Assembly (NCBI GenBank): GCA_036774405.1
Contig: DAIPBO010000010.1
Coordinates: 31,196-95,195, forward strand
Direction of reading: 5' to 3'
DNA from: JAAYDS01 sp012729155
GTDB taxonomy: Bacteria > Chloroflexota > Anaerolineae > UBA1429
DNA: 64,000 nucleotides
Translations under genes and position numbers: made by a program
In this document: piece by piece, positions 17,271-25,521 of the stretch
How the letters are laid out: each line of letters opens with the position of its first letter
Position numbering within the stretch: the stretch's first letter is position 1
Notes under the pieces: model-generated
Database searches by the model: none
The model's input: only the letters and a program-made list of their open reading frames with translations
What the model was told of the DNA's origin: nothing

Positions 17271-18521
17271 ATGAGACAGCGCGTAGTGGTGACCGGCGTT
17301 GGTGCGGTCTCTCCGCTGGGCAATGATGTGCGTTCGACCTGGGATGCGATCGTCGCGGGTCGATCGGGTGTGGCGCGGGTGACCAAGTTCGATGCCTCGG
17401 CCTATCGTAGTCGTATCGCCGCCGAGGCGAGCGCCTTTGATCCGCGTGAGCACTTTGAGCCCAAGGACCTGCGCCGAATGGACCCGGTGGTGCAGTTTGC
17501 CCTGGTAGCAGCACGAGAGGCCGTGACCGATGCCCGCATCAACTTTGACGAGGCGCTCAAACCGCGCACGGCGGTGATCATCGGCTCTGGCATCGGAGGG
17601 ATGGACACCGTGACCCGCGAGGTGCGCACGCTGACAGAGCGTGGGCCCGCGCGCGTGAGCCCTTTTCTCATCCCCATGATCTTGCCCGAGACGCCGGCGA
17701 GCATGGCTGCCATCGAGTTTGGCCTCACCGGGCCCAACTTTGCGGTGACCTCAGCCTGTGCCTCGGGCGCTAACGCCATTGGCGAGGCAGCCAACATGCT
17801 GCGCCACGGCCGGGCTGAGGTTGCCCTGTGTGGTGGTGCCGAGAATGGTGTCATCGAGATTGCGCTGGCGGGGTTCAGTGCCATGAAGGCCCTCTCGACA
17901 CGCAACGATGATCCCGCTACGGCCTCGCGGCCATTCGATCGCGATCGCGATGGTTTTGTGGTGGGCGAGGGCGCCGCGATGCTGGTGCTCGAGACGCTAG
18001 AGCACGCCCAGGCGCGTGGGGCCCACATCTATGCCGAGTTGTTGGGCTATAGCGCCAATGACGATGCCTATCACATCACCGCCCCCACCGAAGACGGGGC
18101 TGGCGCCGCTGCCTGCATGCAACTCGCTCTCAACGACGCATGCCTACAGCCCGAGCAGGTGGACTATATCAACGCCCACGGCACCAGCACACCGCTCAAC
18201 GACATCACCGAGACGCACGCCATCAAGCGGGCCTTTGGCGCGCACGCCTATCGCCTCGCCGTGTCTGCTACCAAGTCGATGACCGGCCACCTGCTGGGGG
18301 CCGCAGGCGCTCTTGAGGCTGTGCTGTGCGTCAAGGCCATTCAAATGGGCATCATCCCACCCACAACGAACCTGCAGCAGCCCGATGCCGAATGTGACCT
18401 GGACTATGTGCCCAACGTCGCCCGTCATGCTCCTGTGCGAGTGGCACTCTCTAACTCCTTTGGCTTTGGCGGCCACAATGCCTGTCTGATACTGGGCGCG
18501 CCGCAGGGAGGCGAACGCTGA
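17271..18521 (+). CDS. fabF: 3-oxoacyl-ACP synthase II
   Basis: Condensing enzyme for elongation, 416 residues from the ATG at 17271 (MRQRVVVTGVGAV...), which has GAGG 8 nt upstream. The longer open frame from 17064 would run into fabK on the other strand and is rejected. The catalytic triad is visible: Cys in TSACASGANAIGEA, His in INAHGTSTPLND, and Lys/His in ATKSMTGHLLGAAGALE. No acpP gene lies next to it, which is unusual for a fab cluster. It is followed directly by fabH. Confidence 0.95.
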   Translation: MRQRVVVTGVGAVSPLGNDVRSTWDAIVAGRSGVARVTKFDASAYRSRIAAEASAFDPREHFEPKDLRRMDPVVQFALVAAREAVTDARINFDEALKPRTAVIIGSGIGGMDTVTREVRTLTERGPARVSPFLIPMILPETPASMAAIEFGLTGPNFAVTSACASGANAIGEAANMLRHGRAEVALCGGAENGVIEIALAGFSAMKALSTRNDDPATASRPFDRDRDGFVVGEGAAMLVLETLEHAQARGAHIYAELLGYSANDDAYHITAPTEDGAGAAACMQLALNDACLQPEQVDYINAHGTSTPLNDITETHAIKRAFGAHAYRLAVSATKSMTGHLLGAAGALEAVLCVKAIQMGIIPPTTNLQQPDAECDLDYVPNVARHAPVRVALSNSFGFGGHNACLILGAPQGGER

Positions 18522-19657
18522 GCCCCCGCGCAGCCATCGTGGGATGGGGCAAATGCGTCCCCGAGAAGGTGCTGACCAATGACGACCTCGCCGCCATGGT
18601 TGACACGTCGGATGAGTGGATCGTCGAGCGTACAGGCATACGCCAGCGCCATGTGGTAGGCGAGGGCCAGGCCACCACGGCCCTGGCTTTGGGCGCCGCT
18701 CGCGAGGCTCTCGAGCGAGCTGATGCCGACCCCCGCGAGGTCGAACTGATCATCGTGGCAACCCTGACGCCAGATCATCCTATGCCGGCCACCGCCTGTC
18801 AGGTACAGAATGCGCTGGGCGCAACCAGAGCGGGCGCTTTTGACCTCAACGCGGGCTGCTCGGGGTTTGTGTATGCCCTGGCGATGGGCGAGGCGGCCAT
18901 CGCTGCCGGCACCTATCGAACGGTGCTCGTCATTGGGGCAGACACCATGAGCACCGTGGTAGATTGGCAAGACCGTTCGACGGCGGTGCTTTTTGGCGAT
19001 GGCGCGGGCGCCGTGCTGTTGCAGGCCACCCTGGAGGAACACGGCGTCCTGGCCACGCTGCTGGGGTCTGATGGCGCCGGCGACGAGCTGTTGATGATCC
19101 CCGCCGGGGGCAGCGCCCAGCGGGCCTCTCACGACACGGTAGCAGCTGGCCTTCACCATGTACAGATGAACGGTCGGCAAGTCTATCGTTTTGCGGCGCG
19201 CATGTTGCCCGAGGCCACCGAGGTCGTCGTCAGAGATGCGGGGCTGACGCTCGACGCCGTGGACTGGATCATTCCACATCAGGCCAACGCTCGCATCATC
19301 GAGGCGGCAGCGCAACGCCTGCAACTGCCGCTGGAGCGCTTTGTGATCAACGTCGATGCCTACGGCAACACCTCGGCGGCGTCGGTGCCCATCGCGCTTT
19401 GTGAGGCGGCTGACGATGGCCGTATTCAGCCGGGGCAACATCTGGTGCTGGTGGGTTTTGGCGCCGGCCTCACCTGGGCAGCAGCCGTTCTGCGCTGGCC
19501 CACCGCAGCACCAGAGGCACAGCGGGCAGCGCTGCATCGTATTTGGCGTGCGTGGCTGTATCGCTGGGCGGCGCTGCGAACGGGGCTGTGGCGTGGGCTC
19601 AGCCGGTTGACGATCTGGCTGGGTCGCCTAAAACAGCGAGGAAGGCGCGGTGGATGA
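18518..19657 (+). CDS. fabH: 3-oxoacyl-ACP synthase III, probable CTG start
   Basis: Initiates fatty-acid synthesis by condensing acyl-CoA with malonyl-ACP. Catalytic Cys in NAGCSGFVYAL, His in IPHQANARI and Asn in DAYGNTSAAS are intact. The first ATG/GTG-type codon in frame is GTG 18539, but that would cut the first beta-strand. CTG at 18518 gives (M)SPRAAIVGWGKCVPEKVL, the usual FabH N-terminus. It has GGGAGG 7 nt upstream and overlaps the fabF stop as CTGA, in the way ATGA overlaps work elsewhere here. From CTG the protein has 379 residues. After AAAVLRW, where FabH normally ends, there is an extra Arg/Trp-rich amphipathic tail of about 45 residues that may touch the membrane. Confidence 0.88.
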   Translation: MSPRAAIVGWGKCVPEKVLTNDDLAAMVDTSDEWIVERTGIRQRHVVGEGQATTALALGAAREALERADADPREVELIIVATLTPDHPMPATACQVQNALGATRAGAFDLNAGCSGFVYALAMGEAAIAAGTYRTVLVIGADTMSTVVDWQDRSTAVLFGDGAGAVLLQATLEEHGVLATLLGSDGAGDELLMIPAGGSAQRASHDTVAAGLHHVQMNGRQVYRFAARMLPEATEVVVRDAGLTLDAVDWIIPHQANARIIEAAAQRLQLPLERFVINVDAYGNTSAASVPIALCEAADDGRIQPGQHLVLVGFGAGLTWAAAVLRWPTAAPEAQRAALHRIWRAWLYRWAALRTGLWRGLSRLTIWLGRLKQRGRRGG

Positions 19658-19675
19658 GCGCCAGACGCCGGCCCG

Positions 19676-20143
19676 CTATTGCGCCTGACTGGTGGGCCGG
19701 CTCTTGATCATGAGCGACCATTGACCGGTCTGCACTACCTGCTGGTTCTGGTTGAGCACATCCATCTCGATGAACACCATACCGCCACCCGATGCACGCA
19801 TAGGGCGGATGCGTGCTATGGTGGCACGGTAGGTGACGGTGTCGCCGATGAACACCGGTGACTTGAACTTCCAGGAGATACCCGTAAAGGCCAGGGTGTT
19901 GTCGGTCAGGCCTGCCTGGCAGGCCAACCCAGCCGCTATCGACAGCCCCAGCAGGCCGTGTGCAATGCGCTGACCGAACATGGTTTGTTGCGCATAGACA
20001 GCGTCAGTGTGGAGTGCATTGTCATCGCCGGTCAGGGCGGCAAAGGCCGCGATGTCGTCTTCGGTGATCGTTTTCGATGGGCCGAGCAATACCTGGCCAA
20101 CGCTCAAATCCTCCAGGTATAGCCCGCCTCTCGCCTCGGTCAT
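19676..20143 (-). CDS. MaoC-family hot-dog hydratase/dehydratase
   Basis: 155 residues with the (R)-specific enoyl hydratase motif: catalytic Asp in LTGDDNALHTD and His in FGQRIAHGLLGLSIAAGL, then the hot-dog core FKSPVFIGDTVTYRA. It hydrates enoyl thioesters or dehydrates 3-hydroxyacyl thioesters. It lies next to fabH, and no fabZ is seen in the window, so it could act as the elongation dehydratase or link beta-oxidation to other pathways. The substrate is not determined. AGGAGG precedes the ATG. Confidence 0.85.
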   Translation of the reverse strand: MTEARGGLYLEDLSVGQVLLGPSKTITEDDIAAFAALTGDDNALHTDAVYAQQTMFGQRIAHGLLGLSIAAGLACQAGLTDNTLAFTGISWKFKSPVFIGDTVTYRATIARIRPMRASGGGMVFIEMDVLNQNQQVVQTGQWSLMIKSRPTSQAQ

Positions 20144-20232
20144 CTCACTGCCTCCTGCGCGTGTTGCCTCCAGAACACGTGTCGTTCTACAGAGTTGCGC
20201 TCAAGGTCATTTTCGGCCATGCCAGAGCCGGA

Positions 20233-20241
20233 TGCTATACT
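20233..20241 (+). promoter_or_regulatory. Extended -10 promoter of the DUF218 gene
   Basis: TGCTATACT (TGn plus TATACT) with no clear -35. The expected start (about 20248) is only about 3 nt before the ATG at 20251, which suggests a leaderless transcript. Confidence 0.5.
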
Positions 20242-20250
20242 AGCGAGACA

Positions 20251-20913
20251 ATGCCAAACGTCAAACGAAGCTTCGTCGGCCGCTGTCGTTGGTTTGCCGG
20301 TATCCTCGTAGGGTTGGGGCTTGTCGCGGCCATCCTGGTGCTGGGGCTGCGCTGGTGGACCGACCACCATTATGCCAGCCGCATCTATGATCTGGAGAGT
20401 GCACCCGAGCGGCGTGTCGCCATCGTCTTTGGCGCAGGGTATTGGCCAAGCGGGCGTCTGAGCGATATTCTGGCCGATCGCGTTGAGACGGGCGTTGACC
20501 TGTATCACGCCGGCAAGGTCACCAAGCTTCTCATGACCGGAGACAACCGCACGGCAGACTATAACGAGCCGGCCCGCATGCTCGAGTACGCCGTGGAGCT
20601 GGGCATACCGCCTGAGGATGTTGTGCTCGACTATGCCGGGCGTCGTACCTACGATAGCTGTTATCGCGCCAAGCACATCTTTATGGTTGACGATGCTATC
20701 CTGGTTACCCAGGAGTATCACCTCGATCGTGCACTGTTCACAGCCAGTAGTCTGGGATTGGATGCGATCGGCGTCGCCGCTGATCGGCACAGCTACACGC
20801 TGCTGCAGAGTTACTGGTGGCGCGAAGTTCTTGCTACGGCCAGGGCCTGGTGGGATGTCAAGGTCGCCCATCCGCTACCTGTGATGGGTGAGCCGCTGCC
20901 CATTTCCGACTAG
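20251..20913 (+). CDS. SanA/YdcF-like DUF218 membrane-anchored protein
   Basis: 220 residues: a short basic N-terminus, one membrane anchor (about 16-37, GILVGLGLVAAILVLGLRWW), then the DUF218 fold with AIVFGAGYWPSGRLSDILADRV, LLMTGDN, the DYAGRRTYDSCYRAK segment and LVTQEYHLDRALFTA. Relatives (SanA, vancomycin exclusion protein; YdcF) affect envelope barrier function, with no settled reaction. The ATG at 20251 is preferred because the -10 box lies at 20236-20241. The stop TAG shares the palindrome CTAG with the stop of the convergent kinase gene. Confidence 0.82.
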   Translation: MPNVKRSFVGRCRWFAGILVGLGLVAAILVLGLRWWTDHHYASRIYDLESAPERRVAIVFGAGYWPSGRLSDILADRVETGVDLYHAGKVTKLLMTGDNRTADYNEPARMLEYAVELGIPPEDVVLDYAGRRTYDSCYRAKHIFMVDDAILVTQEYHLDRALFTASSLGLDAIGVAADRHSYTLLQSYWWREVLATARAWWDVKVAHPLPVMGEPLPISD

Positions 20914-21935
20914 GGGTGCTCTGGCCAGCTCTCGTAGGCCGCCATGATCTGCTGAGGCGATGCTGTGCCGGTGGTGCCCAAACAACGGATGCTCACCGAT
21001 GCTGCCAGATTGCCCACCAATGCGGCTTCATACGGCGTGGCCCCCGCGCACAGGCTGGTAGAGATGGCTGCCAGGGCCGTATCTCCCGCACCCACGATGT
21101 CAATGTCGCCGCGCACAGGCACGGCAGGCGCCAACAGCACGTCCTCGGCAGTGCAAACCAGGCAGCCGCGCGCGCCCACGGTGCAGAACACCACTCGGCC
21201 TGTGCGCAGTGCCAGCGCCTGGGCAGCAGCTGATATTCGCGCCAGATCATCGCTCTGTGCCCAGCCCAGGGCAGAGAGCGTTTCGTGCTCGTTGGGCTTG
21301 AGCATCACCTGGTCATACAGGCCGATGCGCTTGCGCGAATCCACCGTGATGGGCAGCTCGGGGCGGGCTGCCCCCAGGGCTGCGAGACCCGCTCGCAGCC
21401 GCGCGGTGATGGCGCCATGGTCTGGCTCTGGCACCTGGTCGTTGACGATGATGCCATCCACCTCGCCCGCCAGCGCATGCAGGCGTCGCAGCAGTTCGGC
21501 CCCGATCGGCTTGGGCAGAGGCCGCCGGTTCTTGATGTCCAGCCGGTTCATCTCGCGCACTTGGCCATCGACGCCTGTCAGGAGCGGCTTGGTGTAGGTT
21601 GGGGTGAGCAACTCGTCGCTGTGCACCAGGGCATCGGTGACCACACCACGGCGCTCGAGGGCGCGCATCAGGTCATGGCCGTTGCCATCGTCGCCGATGA
21701 CGCCCAGGGCCATCACCTCGGCGCCCAGGGCGCGTGCATTGGCAGCGACATTGCCGGCCGCGCCAGGGCTGGCGCGCCGCGCCACCACCTGATGTGCGTC
21801 AAGGCCGGTCTCGAGAGAGGGTTCGGCCAATCGCTGGTCGATCTCGAGGTAGAGATCAAGAAAGTAATCGCCGACGATCAGCAGGCGCTGGCCTGCCATA
21901 GCGCCGAGAAGGTTCTGTAGGCGCTCGTTGTTCAT
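20910..21935 (-). CDS. PfkB-family kinase, RfaE1/HldE kinase-domain type
   Basis: 341-residue ribokinase-fold sugar kinase most like the ADP-heptose synthase kinase domain. LLIVGDYFLDLYLE at the start, GAAGNVAANARALGAEV, a DSRKRIGLYDQVMLKPNEHE core and the anion-hole/catalytic GAGDTALAAISTSL are clear. No cytidylyltransferase domain follows and no other heptose genes are near. The ATG overlaps the preceding gene by 4 nt (ATGA), so it is coupled to the deoxyhypusine-synthase-like gene. The substrate is unknown; a phosphorylated heptose or related sugar is one option. Confidence 0.82.
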   Translation of the reverse strand: MNNERLQNLLGAMAGQRLLIVGDYFLDLYLEIDQRLAEPSLETGLDAHQVVARRASPGAAGNVAANARALGAEVMALGVIGDDGNGHDLMRALERRGVVTDALVHSDELLTPTYTKPLLTGVDGQVREMNRLDIKNRRPLPKPIGAELLRRLHALAGEVDGIIVNDQVPEPDHGAITARLRAGLAALGAARPELPITVDSRKRIGLYDQVMLKPNEHETLSALGWAQSDDLARISAAAQALALRTGRVVFCTVGARGCLVCTAEDVLLAPAVPVRGDIDIVGAGDTALAAISTSLCAGATPYEAALVGNLAASVSIRCLGTTGTASPQQIMAAYESWPEHP

Positions 21936-22906
21936 GAGCGTTTGTCCATCGCCTGCGTGATGCTACGGTGCAGCACAGGGATGGTGTGTTGATGCGGCGC
22001 TTGAAAGTAGTAGCTCTCACCACCGTCGGCCACCGTGCGCACCAGGATGGTCTTGTAGGGCCGAAAGTAGTAGCGGGCATCGTCTTTGGGGGGCTCGTGC
22101 GTCAGATCCTCACCCAAAGGTTGCAGATCGAAAACGGCGGTGGTCAGATGGCGGATCTCGCGGCCTTCCTGTCGCTCGACATTGCGGGCCATCGAGAGAG
22201 CCTTGAGGTAAACCTCTGGGCCCATCACAGCCGTGCCCACATTGAGCAGCACGCCCCCTTCCAGATGACGCACCTGTTCAGCCAGCACGAGAAAGTCGGT
22301 ATACGACGCAGCACCCCAGGCAGCGCCGTCGCAGTTGGGGTGTTCGTGCACGATGTCGCTGCCGATGCCCACATGAACGGTGACGGGCACCTCTCGGTGG
22401 TAGGCCCAGCCCAGGATGCTGATATCGCGGTGGGGCAGGCGCTCTTCCCAGATGGTGCGGCCGATCATCTCGCCGAGGCCAATGCCCTCGCTGGCCGCAA
22501 GCCGCGCCAGGTCATTCAGACGACCCGTCTCGCGCCATAGGCCGAACTCTCCCTGGCGGATGTAGCGCGCCACGCTTTCAGAGGTGGCGCCGATCAGCGA
22601 TAGCTCATAGTCATGGATGGCGCCCGCGCCGTTGATGCCTAGGCAACTGATGGCGCCAGCCCGTATCATGTCAATGATGTAGCGCGACAGGCCATACTTG
22701 ATCAAATGCGCGCCCATCAGCAGGATTACGGCGCTCCCACATAGTCGGGCGGTGACAATCTGTTCGGCCAGCTTGGTCAAGCGGTCGTCAGCATAATCGG
22801 GCAGAGGGTCGTTCAGGTTGGCGAGGCTGGCAACGCCATAGTCATGGGTGCGCTCGGCCAAAGGGCGTAACGCCAGCCGCGAACGGTCGAAACGGAGGTA
22901 GGGCAT
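21932..22906 (-). CDS. Deoxyhypusine-synthase-like protein of unknown function
   Basis: 324 residues. The segment MGAHLIKYGLSRYIIDMI...GINGAGAIHDYELSLIG resembles the NAD-binding core of deoxyhypusine and homospermidine synthases. A distinctive later motif is GSDIVHEHPNCDGAAWG followed by SYTDF. I cannot align the catalytic Lys of deoxyhypusine synthase with confidence, so polyamine transfer should not be assumed. It sits 3 bp after rsgA and overlaps the PfkB kinase by 4 nt, so a joint role with the kinase in sugar or nucleotide metabolism is a reasonable inference. Confidence 0.6.
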   Translation of the reverse strand: MPYLRFDRSRLALRPLAERTHDYGVASLANLNDPLPDYADDRLTKLAEQIVTARLCGSAVILLMGAHLIKYGLSRYIIDMIRAGAISCLGINGAGAIHDYELSLIGATSESVARYIRQGEFGLWRETGRLNDLARLAASEGIGLGEMIGRTIWEERLPHRDISILGWAYHREVPVTVHVGIGSDIVHEHPNCDGAAWGAASYTDFLVLAEQVRHLEGGVLLNVGTAVMGPEVYLKALSMARNVERQEGREIRHLTTAVFDLQPLGEDLTHEPPKDDARYYFRPYKTILVRTVADGGESYYFQAPHQHTIPVLHRSITQAMDKRS

Positions 22907-22909
22907 ACG

Positions 22910-23902
22910 TCAAGGCTCCTGTTGTATCTCGAACATACGGCAGTAGCTTTCATAGCGCAGCGGCGCGATCTCGCCGCGCTCGGTGGCGGCTTTGATGGCG
23001 CACCCTGGCTCGTGCATGTGCGTGCATGGCTGAAAGCGGCAGTGGCCCAGGTATGGCCGAAACTCGGGGAAAAAGGCATCGAGCTGCTCGCTGTCGATAT
23101 CCCAAAAGTAGAACACGCGGAGGCCAGGTGTGTCGGCCACCAGGATATCGGGCTCGGGGTTAAGCAGCTGTGCCACCACAGTGGTGTGCTTACCCTTGTC
23201 GTGGTAGGCACTCACCTCGCCCACCGCCAAGTCTAGCCCTGGCCACAGGGCGTTGAGCAAGCTCGATTTGCCCACTCCCGACGGGCCGGTGAGGGCTGAT
23301 AGCTTGCCACGCAGCATCTCACGCAACGTCTCGATGTTCTCACCGGTCTCGGCGCTGGTAAAGATCACCGTATAACCCAGGCCGCGATAGCGGCGCAGCA
23401 TCTCGCGCTCTCTATCTACCAGTGGCATGTCACTCTTGTTGGCCACCACAACGGCAGGCAGGCCGACCGCCTCGCAAGCCACCAGGTAGCGGTCGAGGGT
23501 GAGGGGGTTCAGCGGGGGGCTACCCAGGGCGAAGACCACCAGCACCTGGTCAGGGTTGGCCACAATCACCTGTTCACGATCGGACCGAGTGCCTGGCCGA
23601 GGCGGTGGGGTGCGCCGTGAGAGCACACTCCGTCGCGTCAGCACCTCGGTGATGGTGCCGGTGCCGTCTGTGTTCGTCTCGAACAGAACGTGGTCACCGA
23701 TCACCACCAGATCGGCCTGCTGTCTGTCCTTTTTGAGACGGCCGCGCACCCCACAGTCGATCGGCTTGTTTTCGCCGCCCAAATGCCCATCCGGCTGCAC
23801 ATAATAGTGCCCGCCATGGGTGCGTACCACCAGCCCTCTCGTGAGAGCGCCCAAATGACCTCCTCTACCCCGTTCGCCCAGTCTCCATAACCAGTCTAGC
23901 AT
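22910..23902 (-). CDS. rsgA: Ribosome small-subunit GTPase RsgA
   Basis: Circularly permuted GTPase that helps late 30S maturation. 330 residues from ATG 23900-23902 (MLDWLWRLG...). The N-terminal OB-fold is followed by the permuted G motifs: NKSD (G4), then GPSGVGKSSLLNAL (G1), then DTPG (G3). A C-terminal zinc knuckle reads CRFQPCTHMHEPGC. An alternative start 8 codons upstream cannot be excluded. First gene of the rsgA / deoxyhypusine-synthase-like / PfkB operon. Confidence 0.95.
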   Translation of the reverse strand: MLDWLWRLGERGRGGHLGALTRGLVVRTHGGHYYVQPDGHLGGENKPIDCGVRGRLKKDRQQADLVVIGDHVLFETNTDGTGTITEVLTRRSVLSRRTPPPRPGTRSDREQVIVANPDQVLVVFALGSPPLNPLTLDRYLVACEAVGLPAVVVANKSDMPLVDREREMLRRYRGLGYTVIFTSAETGENIETLREMLRGKLSALTGPSGVGKSSLLNALWPGLDLAVGEVSAYHDKGKHTTVVAQLLNPEPDILVADTPGLRVFYFWDIDSEQLDAFFPEFRPYLGHCRFQPCTHMHEPGCAIKAATERGEIAPLRYESYCRMFEIQQEP

Positions 23903-23929
23903 CGTGGCGCCCATGAGCCAAGCCAAGCT

Positions 23930-23958
23930 TTGACATCGACCAACGCAACGCCTATCAT
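23930..23958 (+). promoter_or_regulatory. Promoter of the glycosyltransferase pair
   Basis: Consensus TTGACA (23930-23935), 17-bp spacer, TATCAT (23953-23958). Predicted start about 23965. Confidence 0.75.
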
Positions 23959-24008
23959 GGCCGCGACTCTACGGTCTGATGAACTGGTTGGCCCAAAGGA
24001 TGCGCGAG

Positions 24009-24689
24009 TTGATCAAGCTCTCTGTGCTGATGCCTGTATACAACGAAGAGGATGGCCTCGAGACCATCTTGCGGCGGGTGGCTGCTGTGGATGTTGCGAA
24101 AGAGATCATCGTGGTCGATGACTGCTCTACCGATGCCACTTCTGAAATCCTCGCCAAGCTTGACCTGCCCGACCTGCGCGTCGAGCGTCATCCCGTCAAC
24201 CGCGGCAAAGGCGCAGGCATCCGCACGGCCCTGGCCGCGGCCACAGGTGATGCCGTCATCATCCAGGACGCCGATCTCGAGTATGATCCCGCTGACTATG
24301 GCGCGCTCTTGGCGCCCATTCTGCGCGGAGAGGCCAAGGTGGTCTACGGAGTGCGCGATTTCTCGTCACAGAAAGCAATGATGCGCCTGGGCAACCAGTT
24401 CCTTACATGGCTCACCAACCTGCTCTATGGCACGCGGCTGCATGACATGGAGACCTGCTACAAGGTCATGACCATTGATGTGGCACGGCGTCTCGATCTC
24501 GAATGCAATCGCTTTGACCTGGAGCCCGAGATCACCGCCAAGGTGGTGCGCCTTGGGCAGTGCATCGTTGAGGTGCCCATTGCCTATTGGCCGCGCGAGG
24601 CCAAGAAGCTTTCGCCCTGGCGTGATGGGCTTCCGGCGGTGCGCGCCCTGCTGCGCTATCGCACCTGGAAGCCGCGGGCTAGCGACTAG
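24009..24689 (+). CDS. Family 2 glycosyltransferase (dolichol-phosphate-mannose-synthase-like)
   Basis: 226 residues, GT-A fold. LSVLMPVYNEEDGLE, IIVVDDCSTDATSEIL, NRGKGAGIRTALAAATGD and the metal-binding IIQDADLEYDP are intact. GRDF-type acceptor loop and TCYKVM follow. No membrane anchor is seen. The favoured start is TTG 24009, with AAAGGA 8 nt upstream, giving (M)IKLSVLMPVYNEE. ATG 24000 and 23979 are in frame but sit badly relative to that site. It is followed 1 bp later by a second GT2 gene, so the pair probably acts in one polyprenyl-phosphate sugar pathway. Confidence 0.85.
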   Translation: MIKLSVLMPVYNEEDGLETILRRVAAVDVAKEIIVVDDCSTDATSEILAKLDLPDLRVERHPVNRGKGAGIRTALAAATGDAVIIQDADLEYDPADYGALLAPILRGEAKVVYGVRDFSSQKAMMRLGNQFLTWLTNLLYGTRLHDMETCYKVMTIDVARRLDLECNRFDLEPEITAKVVRLGQCIVEVPIAYWPREAKKLSPWRDGLPAVRALLRYRTWKPRASD

Positions 24690-24690
24690 C

Positions 24691-25452
24691 ATGCCACACC
24701 AAACCCTGTCTGAAGCTGCGCTGGTGGTGCTGCCCACCTACAACGAAGCCGAGAATGTTGAACACCTCATCGAGCTGATTCTACAGCAGGCTGCCCGCCT
24801 CCATGTGGTGGTTGTCGATGATAGCTCGCCAGATGGCACTGGTGAGATTGTCGATCGGCTCTGCGCCCGTGATCCGCGCGTCGCCGTGATCCATCGCAGT
24901 GGCAAGCTGGGGCTGGGCACAGCCTATATGGCGGGTTTCCAGCGGGCTCTGTCGTTGGGCTATGGCTATGCCATCACCATGGACGCTGACTTTTCGCACC
25001 ATCCGCGTTATCTGCCAGGCCTGCTGGCGCTCATGCCCGAATGTGATCTGGCCATTGGCTCGCGCTATGTGCCGGGCGGTGGCACCGAGGGTTGGCCACT
25101 CCGGCGGCGGATTCTCAGCAGTGGTGCCAACCTCTTTGCACGCACCTTGCTGGGTTTGCACGCCCATGACTGCACGGCTGGCTTTCGCTGCTATCGGCGT
25201 GAGGTGCTAGAGAGCATCGAGCTGGACACGATCTTTTCCAGCGGCTATTCATTCCTCGTCGAAATGCTCACGCGTTGCGAGCGCCGCGGTTTTCGCGTGC
25301 GTGAGCTGCCCATCGTCTTCCGCGACCGCGAGGCTGGTGTATCCAAGATCTCGCGTGCAGAAGTGTACCGCTCAGTCTACACCGTCTTTCGTCTACGATT
25401 CAGTTTTCTCCCGTGGGATCGCTGGGAGGCCAGGCGCAATCGCGCCGCCTAG
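24691..25452 (+). CDS. Polyprenol-phosphate mannosyltransferase-like GT2 (Dpm1/Ppm1 type)
   Basis: 253 residues. ALVVLPTYNEAENVEHLIELIL, VVVVDDSSPDGTGEIVD, SGKLGLGTAYMAGFQRAL, ITMDADFSHHPRYLP, GSRYVPGGGTEGW and CTAGFRCYRREVLE match soluble polyprenol monophosphomannose synthases. These make the lipid-linked mannose donor for protein or glycan mannosylation at the membrane. No C-terminal GtrA-like membrane domain is present. It starts 2 nt after the stop of the preceding glycosyltransferase. Confidence 0.88.
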   Translation: MPHQTLSEAALVVLPTYNEAENVEHLIELILQQAARLHVVVVDDSSPDGTGEIVDRLCARDPRVAVIHRSGKLGLGTAYMAGFQRALSLGYGYAITMDADFSHHPRYLPGLLALMPECDLAIGSRYVPGGGTEGWPLRRRILSSGANLFARTLLGLHAHDCTAGFRCYRREVLESIELDTIFSSGYSFLVEMLTRCERRGFRVRELPIVFRDREAGVSKISRAEVYRSVYTVFRLRFSFLPWDRWEARRNRAA

Positions 25453-25521
25453 GCCTCGTCCCCTCCACCCCCGCTGTGAGTCATCGCTGCGAACAGCGCC
25501 TTGCCGTCGCCCCTCGCCCTC

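Noticed and set aside
20144..20250. Inverted repeat AGAAC/GTTCT around ACACGTGT as an operator
   Set aside because: Arms are only 5 bp and it is not positioned on a recognisable promoter.
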